This document shows, in pieces, positions 20,196 through 29,200 of a stretch of 32,798 nucleotides of DNA. The position numbers were made by a program, and so were the translations under genes. The notes under the pieces are model-generated. The model saw only the letters and a list, made by a program, of their open reading frames with translations, ran no database searches and was not told the origin of the DNA. Source of the stretch: Symbiodinium natans (Eukaryota > Sar > Dinophyceae > Suessiales > Symbiodiniaceae); NCBI GenBank assembly GCA_905221605.1, contig CAJNDS010001558.1:751001-783798 (forward strand). Direction: 5' to 3'. How positions within the stretch are numbered: position 1 is the first letter of the stretch; the number at the start of each line of letters is the position of its first letter.

Positions 20196-20300
20196 ACCCT
20201 AAACCCTAAACCCTAAACCCTAAACCCTAAACCCTAAACCCCCCTAAACCCTAAACTCTAAGTTTAGGGTTTAGGGTTTAGGGTTTAGGGTTTAGGGTTT
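20196..20300. repeat. Telomere-repeat palindrome: CCCTAAA array meeting TTTAGGG array
   Basis: CCCTAAA units to 20254 turn into TTTAGGG units from 20262 through AACTCTAAG, so the whole stretch is a near-perfect inverted repeat with almost no loop. Confidence 0.9.
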
Positions 20301-20562
20301 GTTTTTGAGAATAATGACAATAGTAAGAATAATAATATTAATAAGATTAATAAGAATGATATTAATAATAATAATGATAAGAAGAATAATGACCATATTA
20401 ATATTATTAATATTTATTAGTATTATTATGAATAATATTAATAATACTAATAGTACTAATTATATTAAGAATATGAATAATAATAAGAAGAAGAAGAATC
20501 ATAATCATAATCATAATCAGAATCAGAATCACAATCAAAATCATAATCACAATAATGGCTTA
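20301..20562. repeat. AT-rich microsatellite, right block
   Basis: Degenerate AATAAT/ATTAAT sequence passing into (AATCAT)n and (AATCAG)n near 20500-20555. Same strand bias as the left block, so not its inverted copy. The 89-residue ORF here (I/M/N-rich) is low-complexity. Confidence 0.85.
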
Positions 20563-20601
20563 CAATGATGGACCCCAAGCCTAAACCGGCCCAACATTGG
20601 C

Positions 20602-20671
20602 CTGCCCGGGCTCGCAGGTTCACCAACTTCAGCGTGTTGGCGGTGTCAAAAACGAAGGGGCCGTCGTGGTC
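20602..20671 (-). CDS. Unassigned candidate exon
   Basis: Reads DHDGPFVFDTANTLKLVNLR with codon use like the recognised exons. The acceptor is CTCACGAG/GAC, directly after a TTTAGGG-type tract (20678-20756). The donor is not certain (GC-type sites near 20602-20612). Family not recognised; it could be a 3' exon of the P450 or of another gene. Confidence 0.4.
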
Positions 20672-20677
20672 CTCGTG

Positions 20678-20756
20678 AGTTTAGGGTTTAGGGTTTAGGG
20701 TTTAGGGTTGAGGGTTGAGGGTTGAGGGTTTAGGGTTTAGGGTTTAGGATTTGAAG
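20678..20756 (+). repeat. TTTAGGG/TTGAGGG tract
   Basis: Block of four TTGAGGG between TTTAGGG units; seven bases from the acceptor of the candidate exon 20602-20671. Confidence 0.96.
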
Positions 20757-21334
20757 GATGTCACGGCCTTAAAATCCCCCTTAACCTAGGGATGTTCCCC
20801 CTTACACCCAGAGTCCTTGGGATCATGGGGGGGGGGGTGCTATCATCCCTATAAAGGACTGTTCGTCCAACGCTAAACCCCTGAAACCCCTCAAGGAGTT
20901 TTCCAGAACACCGTGTATTGGTTGAGGCTGATTCCCCACACCCCGAGATACAACGAGCTCTAAACCCTGAAGCCCTGAACCACTTGGGGGCTGTTACCCC
21001 CCTTTGGGATCCCACTGCCTTTGGTAAAGAGCCCAATGGGACCCTGATATGAAAGCAAGCCACAAAACTTGAGAAGTCAAAACCAGAAAGGTCCTCCGGC
21101 ATCCTGTTGTCCGACTCATCCGTCGCAAGGTCCATGTCGAATCCTCAGATCAGGAGATGGTACCCTAAAACCCTACTAAAGCCTAAAAACCCTTAACATC
21201 CCTTAACCCTAAACCCTTAAAAAGTCACATTACAAGTCCTGTCTTTGGGCCCCTGCCATGCTCCATTCCTGGAAGTGGCGTCATGATTTAAATCAACCGG
21301 AATCCAGGGTGAGGGCGGGTTCTGGGGCTTTGGG

Positions 21335-21801
21335 CTTGGGGATTAGGGTTTAGGGTTTAGGGGATGGGAAACTACTACCTAAATAGTGCCTGAGCCCGAA
21401 ATCTCCTACCTCCGAACCCCATGGTGCACGGATGACAACCCTGCTCGCAGGGTGTGCTCCTTAGAGGGGGCGTCTTTGGGGAAGGCGCGACGCGGCCCGT
21501 CTGATGCTCATGCTGCGGGCTTTGGGTGCGTCTGAATGGAAGTCGTGTGAAGGGTTGGGCACATGGTGAGAGCATACCGGTTGCCTCTGAAACTGGCACC
21601 TTCGGCCTTTCAGATGTGCGTCGGGTGTCGCTCAGCCAGCGAGCTCAGATCCTGTCTGCAAAAGATGGCTCCAGGTTCACACCCAAGACCCTAAACGCTG
21701 GTCTTCGGCCCTTGGGCTTTAGGATTTGGGGTTTAGGGCTTTAGGGTTGAGGGTTTAGGGTTTTGGGTTTTGGGTTTTGGATTTTAGGGTTTTAGGGTTT
21801 A
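21335..21801 (+). repeat. Short TTTAGGG tracts 21335-21362 and 21715-21801
   Basis: The second is degenerate (TTTTGGG, TTTTAGGG). Between them is unique sequence with no gene I can support. Confidence 0.8.
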
Positions 21802-21920
21802 AGCGTCCGACCCCCGGGTTGCAGCAGGGGCTCTCATAACAAAGGAGGCCAGCAGGGCCGAGATCTGTGACCGGGCATGCCTGAAGCTTGCTAGCCGAAT
21901 CAAGGAATTTGGTTCCCGAA

Positions 21921-22020
21921 ATGGGGGTTCTCCGAAAATCGGGGTACCCCGTTTGGGGGTCCCTTTTAGGGGCTTCTCTTCTATTCGGGGTAGAAAAGGG
22001 GTACCCCTAGTTTTGGACAT
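21921..22020 (+). repeat. Dispersed short repeat with GGGGTACCCC palindromes, copy 1
   Basis: Starts ATGGGGGTTCTCCGAAAATC and contains two perfect GGGGTACCCC palindromes (21941-21950, 21997-22006) around a TTCTATTCGGGGTA centre. Similar over its length to 23088-23173. Confidence 0.6.
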
Positions 22021-22511
22021 GCATATATGGCATCTTCTGAATGGATAAAAGCACTAAGACATTTTGAGGTAAGGAGGGTTCACAACACCGTGCGGGCAGG
22101 GTTAACGTTGTGGTCTGGGCAAGCTTAAACAAGGAACGACTAAGACGATTAAGAGAAGTGAACTGGCCACATAGACTTCTATGCGAATAAGGCCGTTCTG
22201 TTGTACTGTCGAAATATTGAGAATCCTTGCTATCGGAAAGCGGGTAGCTTTCTCTGGGAAACCCACCAAAAGAACTGACGACTTGACTGGGGGTCTTGGT
22301 CAACGCTTAGAAACTTAAACCCTAAACCGTAAATCCAAAGCCCTAAGCCCTGAATTTAAGTTACCAGAAAAGGTTGCTTTGTAAAAAACAAAAACACAAA
22401 AACCCTTCTTGCGGCAACTTGCTTTTAAGTTCTTTGAGGACCCAGTCACGAGCTCAGGGATCTGAAGCTCGCTACGAAGGAACCTATGTAGAAGAAGTAG
22501 CAACTGTTACC

Positions 22512-22666
22512 CGAAACCCTAAACCCTAAACCCCCCGCCCTAACCCCTAAACCCCAAACCGTAAGCCCTAAACCCTAGCCACAAGGTTTAGGGTATAGAC
22601 TTTAGGGTCCAGGGTTTAGGGTTCAGGGTTTCGGGTTTAGGGTTTAGGCGTTAGGCTTTAAGGTTT
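22512..22666. repeat. CCCTAAA region meeting TTTAGGG region
   Basis: Reverse units to 22576, then CCACAAGG, then forward units 22586-22666. Directly beyond P450 exon H; both halves are degenerate. Confidence 0.85.
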
Positions 22667-22674
22667 CGTGTAAC

Positions 22675-22803
22675 TTCGTTCTGGAGGAAGGATGCACCCT
22701 TGAACCTCTCGCAAACGCCGCCGAGCGGCAGTTCACCGGTACAGCGCTTCCGGCCGTGGCCGAAGGTCACGATCTCCCTTTCCTTGTTCATCTGGTTGAA
22801 GGT
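22675..22803 (-). CDS. P450 exon H: haem-binding loop
   Basis: Forty-three codons beginning TFNQMNKEREIVTFGHG and continuing RKRCTGELPLGG. The loop fits FxxGxRxCxG except Lys in place of the usual Arg/His between the two Arg; the cysteine is the axial haem ligand. The acceptor is CTGCGCAG/ACC. A GT donor (GAA/GTTACA) ends it; if unspliced, the frame runs 7 more codons to TAA. The L-helix sequence after the cysteine is atypical. Confidence 0.88.
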
Positions 22804-23223
22804 CTGCGCAGCAGGTGTGGAGTTCAGGGTTTAGGGTTTTAGGGTTTAGGGTTTAGGGTTTGGGGTTTAGGGTGTAGGGTTTAGGGCCAAGGCAACTCTC
22901 CGAAAACGCCGCTGCAAGCCCTCTACAGACCTTCAAAAGCCCGGACAGTCTCCAACACGTGGAGAGGAGAGGAAAAAATGCGCTCTTAGACCTAAACATA
23001 TCGCAACCCCGAAGCATATCTCGTACCGACCATACGCAGTCGCCCAGCCCTCTGGAACACCCCACAACCCTAAACCCCTCATCCTATATGGGGGCTTCCG
23101 AAAAAAGGGGTACCCCTGTGGGGGATTCTATTCTATTTGGAGTATAAAAGGGGTTCCCCTATTTTGAGAAATGCCTAGATCAGATCCTAAACCCAAAACA
23201 GCACATACTAAAACCCCTAAACC

Positions 23224-23269
<46 letters not shown>

Positions 23270-26200
23270 ACCCTAAACCCTAAACCCTAAACCCTAAACC
23301 CCAAACCCTAAACCCTCAACCCTCAACCCTCAACCCTAAACCCTAAACCCTAAACCCTAAACCCTAAACCCGCCACAGCCTCGGGGTTGGTGTAGCGGTG
23401 CGGGCAAAAGGCAGCCGCATCCGGGAAGTACTTCTCGTCCTGCAGGTGTAGGGCTTGGGGTTTAGGGTTTAGGGTTAAGGGTTTAGGGTTTAGGGGTTTT
23501 AGTAAGGGTTTGGGGTTTAGGGTTTAGGGTTTGGGGTTTAGGGTTTGGGATTGAGAGCATCATCAGCATCAGTTGGGTCCTTGCTGCGCCTGAGCCGCAC
23601 AAAGCGGGCATCAGCAGCATCAGCTGGCCCCCTTGCTGCGCCTGAGCCGCACAAGGCATCAGCAGCATCAGCTGGCCCCTTGCTGGGCCTGAGCGGCCCC
23701 GCAAGGCGAGCATCATCAGCATCAGTTGGGCCCCTTGCTGCGCCTGAGCCGCACAAAACGGGCATCAGCAGCATCAGCTGGCCCCTTGCTGGGCCTGAGC
23801 GGCCCCGCAAGGCGAGCATCATCAGCATCAGTTGGGCCCCTTGCTGCGCCTGAGCCGCACAAAACGGGCATCAGCAGCATCAGCTGGCCCCTTGCTGGGC
23901 CTGAGCGGCCCCGCAAGGCGAGCATCATCAGCATCAGTTGGGCCCGTTGCTGCGCCTGAGCCGCACAAAACGGGCATCAGCAGCATCAGCTGGCCCCTTG
24001 CTTGGCCTGAGCGGCCCCGCACGGCGAGCATCATCAGCATCAGTTGGGCCCCTTGCTGCGCCTGAGCCGCACAAAACGGGCATCAGCAGCATCAGCTGGC
24101 CCCTTGCTGGGCCTGAGCGGCCTTGCAAAGCGAGCATCATCAGCATCAGTTGGGCCCCTTGCTGCGCCTGAGCCGCACAAAACGGGCATCAGCAGCATCA
24201 GCTGGCCCCTTGCTGGGCCTGAGCGGCCCCGCAAGGCGAGCATCATCAGCATCAGTTGGGCCCCTTGCTGCGCCTGAGCCGCACAAAACGGGCATCAGCA
24301 GCATCAGCTGGCCCCTTGCTGGGCCTGAGCGGCCCCGCAAGGCGAGCATCATCAGCATCAGTTGGGCCCCTTGCTGCGCCTGAGCCGCACAAAGCGGGCA
24401 TCAGCAGCATCAGCTGGCCCCTTGCTGGGCCTGAGCGGCCCCGCAAGGCGAGCATCATCAGCATCAGTTTGGCCCCTTGCTGCGCCTGAGCCGCATCAGC
24501 AGCATCAGCTGGCCCCTTGCCCCTGAGCGGCCCGCAAGGCGAGCATCATCAGCATCAGTTGGGCCCCTTGCTGCGCCTGAGCCACACAAAGCGGGCATCA
24601 GCAGCATCAGCTGGCCCCTTGCTGGGCCTGAGCGGCCCCGCAAGGCGATCATCATCAGCATCAGTTGGGCCCCTTGCTGCGCCTAAGCCGCACAAAACGG
24701 GCATCAGCAGCATCAGCTGGCCCCTTGCTGGGCCTGAGCGGCCCCGCAAGGCGAGCATCATCAGCATCAGTTGGGCCCCTTGCTGCGCCTGAGCCGCACA
24801 AAACGGGCATCAGCAGCATCAGCTGGCCCCTTGCTGGGCCTGAGTGGCCCCGCAAGGCGAGCATCATCAGCATCAGTTGGGCCCCTTGCTGCGCCTGAGC
24901 CGCACAAAACGGGCATCAGCAGCATCAGCTGGCCCCTTGCTGGGCCTGAGCGGCCCCGCAAGGCGAGCATCATCAGCATCAGTTGGGCCCCTTGCTGCGC
25001 CTGAGCCACACAAAACGGGCATCAGCAGCATCAGCTGGCCCCTTGCTGGGCCTGAGCGGCCCCGCAAGGCGAGCATCATCAGCATCAGTTGGGCCCCTTG
25101 CTGCGCCTGAGCCGCACAAAACGGGCATCAGCAGCATCAGCTGGCCCCTTGCTGGGCCTGAGCGGCCCCGCAAGGCGAGCATTATCAGCATCAGTTTGGC
25201 CCCTTGCTGCGCCTGAGCCGCACAAAGCGGACATCAGCAGCATCAGCTGGCCCCTTGCTGGGCCTGAGCGGCCCCGCAAGGCGACGCCTGAGCCGCACAA
25301 AGCGGGCATCAGCAGCATCAGCTGGCCCCTTGCTGGGCCTGAGCGGCCCCGCAAGGCGAGCATCATCAGCATCAGTTGGGCCCCTTGCTGCGCCTGAGCC
25401 GCACAAAACGGGCATCAGCAGCATCAGCTGGCCCCTTGCTGGGCCTAAGCTGCCCCGCAAGGCGAGCATCGTCAGCATCAGTTGGGCCCCTTGCTGCGCC
25501 TGAGCCGCACAAAGCGGGCATGAGTAGCATCAGCTGGCCCCTTGCTGGGCCTGAGCGGCCTTGCAAAGCGAGCATCATCAGCATCAGTTGGGCCCCTTGC
25601 TGCGCCTGAGCCGCACAAAACGGGCATCAGCAGCATCAGCTGGCCCCTTGCTGGGCCTGAGCGGCCCCGCAAGGCGAGCATCATCAGCATCAGTTGGGCC
25701 CCTTGCTGCGCCTGAGCCGCACAAAACGGGCATCAGCAGCATCAGCTGGCCCCTTGCTGGGCCTGAGCGGCCCCGCAAGGCGAGCATCATCAGCATCAGT
25801 TGGGCCCGTTGCTGCGCCTGAGCCGCACAAAACGGGCATCAGCAGCATCAGCTGGCCCCTTGCTTGGCCTGAGCGGCCCCGCACGGCGAGCATCATCAGC
25901 ATCAGTTGGGCCCCTTGCTGCGCCTGAGCCGCACAAAACGGGCATCAGCAGCATCAGCTGGCCCCTTGCTGGGCCTGAGCGGCCTTGCAAAGCGAGCATC
26001 ATCAGCATCAGTTGGGCCCCTTGCTGCGCCTGAGCCGCACAAAACGGGCATCAGCAGCATCAGCTGGCCCCTTGCTGACCCTACGCCAACAAGCGAGCAC
26101 ATCATCATCAGTTGGGCCCCTTGCTGCCCCTGAGCCACACAAAGCGGGCATCAGCGCATCCGCTTCCCCTTGCTGGCCGGACGCCCCCATTCATCAGCAT

Positions 26201-29200
26201 CCAGTTGGGCCCCTTGCTGCGCCAAGCCGCACAAAACGGGCATCAGCAGCATCAGCTGGCCCCTTGCTGGGCCTGAGCGGCCCCGCAAGGCGAGCATCAT
26301 CAGCATCAGTTGGGCCCCTTGCTGCGCCTGAGCCGCACAAAACGGGCATCAGCAGCATCAGCTGGCCCCTTGCTGGGCCTGAGCGGCCCCGCAAGGCGAG
26401 CATCATCAGCATCAGTTGGGCCCCTTGCTGCGCCTGAGCCGCACAAAACGGGCATCAGCAGCATCAGCTGGCCCCTTGCTGGGCCTGAGCGGCCCCGCAA
26501 GGCGAGCATCATCAGCATCAGTTGGGCCCCTTGCTGCGCCTGAGCCGCACAAAGCGGGCATCAGCAGCATCAGCTGGCCCCTTGCTGGGCCTGAGCGGCC
26601 CCGCAAGGCGAGCATCATCAGCATCAGTTGGGCCCCTTGGCTGCGCCTGAGCCGCACAAAGCGAGCATCAGCAGCATTAGCTGGTTTTTTGCTGGGCCTG
26701 AGCGCCCCGACAAGGCGGGCTGTTTGGTTTGGGTTCCTGTTTCGGCCTTGAGGTGTTGAGGTTTCAAGTGAAGGGGGTTTAGGGTTTGGGGGTTTGGGGT
26801 TTCGGGGCTTCGAAGGCCTAACCCTGGGGGGCTTAAGGATGATCAGCTTTGCCCAACAGCTTCTTTGAAGACCCTAAACCCTAAACCCTAAATCCTAAAC
26901 CCTAAACCCTAAACCCTAAACCCTAAACCCTGACCCTAAACCCTAAACCCTAAACCCTAAACCCTAAACCCTAAACCCTAAACCCTAAACCCTAAACCCT
27001 AAACCCTAAACCCTAAACCCTAAACCCTAAACCCTAAACCCTAAACCCTAAACCCTAAACCCTAAAACCTAAACCCTAACACCTAAACCCTAAACCCTAA
27101 ACCCTAAACCCTAAACCCTAAACCCTAAACCCTAAACCCTAAACCCTAAACCCTAAACCCTAAACCCTAAACCCTAAACCCTAAACCCTAAACAAACTGC
27201 CTGACGACTCGGAGCCCCTCCAAAGCTTGTGCGGAGTCTCCTTATGCACCGCATCGGCGTACAGGAAGATTGTCGCCTCCACGCGATGCAGAGTTTGGGG
27301 ATGTGTGGTTTAGGGTTTAGGGTTTGAGGGTTGGGGTTCAGGGTTGAGGGTTGAGGGTTGAGGGCTTAGGGTTTAGGGTTTAGGGTTTACGGTTTACGGT
27401 TTAGGGTTTAGGATTTAGGGTTTAGGGTTTAAGGGTTTGAGGGTTTGAAGGGTTGAGTCTCTGGGTGTTGGGGAAGGTGTGAGAGATGGATGGAGCCGTC
27501 GTGACAGGTTCGTGCACGTGCCTATGCTGAGAGCTGAATTGGGGCTCTCCCGTTAAGGCCGGAGCCCTGCCCCTGCAATGCAGTACAGAGCCTCAGGGTA
27601 CCCAAAACCGGGCTGCCGTCGCCATACTCAGGGAACCTTACTATCAACGACAAAATGACATTTCGCAACATCGTAACTCTAAGTTCCTAAGCAGCGAGCC
27701 TAAACCCTAAACCCTAAACCCTCAACCCTGAAAAGGGGACCATCATGTAGCCCAACTCTTCCTGAGCCTCTGAGTGGGAGCTGGGGGCCCCCACTCCCTG
27801 GGGGATCTTGAACCCGCCGAACTCCATGGGGATCTCGGCCTGCGCATGGGAAGCCCATCGGACTAGAGTCTAGGGTTTAGGGTTTAGGGACTAGGGTTTA
27901 GGGTTTAGGGTTTAGGCCTTTAGACCTTCATGGCGAGCTGACTCGGAACTTAAGGGGGCAAGGTTTGGTGCGTTGGGGTTCGGGGCTCAGGGATTTCAGT
28001 TTCGCGAAGAGCTTCCAACCCTCTCAACCCTCAACCCGGGCCTTTTGCAGGATTTAGGGTTTAGGGTTTAGGGTTTAGGGTTTAGGGTTTAGGGTTTAGG
28101 GTTTAGGGTTTAGGGTTTGGGGTTTAGGGTTTAGGGTTTAGGGTTTAGGGTTTGGGTTTAGGGTTTAGGGTTCAGGGTTTAGGGTTTAGGGTTTAGGGTT
28201 CAGGGTTTAGGGTTTAGGGTTTAGGGTTTAGGGTTTAGCTAACCCCAAGGGGTGCTGAACACCAGGGGTAAGACTCTGAGGGCGTAGGCATCCTCAGTAG
28301 ATCCCGACATCTGACCCCCGCCCTCCCTGAAGCCAAACCGTGCAACCGCAAAGCAGGCTAGTCTACATGATAGTTCGGTCCCTTTGGGGGCCTTGGTACA
28401 AGCGTCCGTTTTTGGGGTCCTTGGTACAAGGGTGACGCCTCAGAGAAGGGACCCAAAAAGAGCCCTGAATGTAGAGTGCTACCAAAATGCTAGGCCCTTG
28501 CTGGGAAGGAACGTGCTATGCTGGAGAGAGAACCCCAAAGAAGGCCCTTCAGACCGACCTCCCCGAAATGCCACCCACCTGCACCTTAGGAGCCCCAGAG
28601 TGCACCCACCACCCGAGCCGAGGGACAGTTCGCAGCGTGAGCTTCGCGGGAATGTCACCTGAAACCCTAAACCCTTGACCCTACACATAGTATCGTGTGA
28701 TAGACGACTGTGGAAGCTGTAGCAAGTAACCAGAGTTCATTAGAGGATCTTAATGGCGATTCTTCTCCGTTCATAGTGCAGTAATCATCGTACATTGAAA
28801 GGGGAGGCTGTAGCAAACAACCAGAGTGCGTTCGAGAGGATCTTAACGGCGACACTTCACAGAAGGCACCACCCCTAAACCCTAAACCCTAAACCCTAAA
28901 CCCTAAACCCTAAACCCTAAACCCCACAGCTGGGCAGCGAGCTGTGCAGCCGCACGGCCTCCGTGATGCAGGCGTTCGTCCTCAGTCGCCAGAGCGATCT
29001 GTGGCTGGTTTGATACATAACCTGCGATGATATGCGAGAACAGACTGAAATATACTGCAATGTACCACATCATGCTTGAATACACTAGTATCTACTCGAA
29101 TAAAGTACAACAAACTACGGCATACCAAACATCAATCCATCGCGCAGCGGAGCACTACATTACAACAAGTCAGTGAAGGCCCCCCGAGGTTACACGTTCC

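Larger units (their letters stand above)
20757..22315. other. Unique region downstream of the P450
   Basis: A 124-codon minus-strand frame (20761-21135) starts with ATG as MDLATDESDNRMPEDLSGFD but turns into telomere-repeat-like and low-quality sequence; not recognised. The rest shows no convincing exon. Confidence 0.4.

Noticed and set aside
20196-20300. Ancient telomere-telomere fusion
   Set aside because: A fusion gives TTTAGGG followed by CCCTAAA on one strand; here the order is the opposite.
20299-20568. 89-residue I/M/N-rich plus-strand ORF
   Set aside because: A translation of AT-rich microsatellite.
27990-28030. Minus-strand LEALRE as the ExxR motif
   Set aside because: No acceptor gives the required phase and no P450-like sequence follows.
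28263-28292. 30-base minus-strand micro-exon reading DAYALRVLPL with AG and GT borders as the P450 K-helix
   Set aside because: It lacks the ExxR glutamate; exon D at 28923-28980 supplies an intact EAVR with correct phase and spacing.
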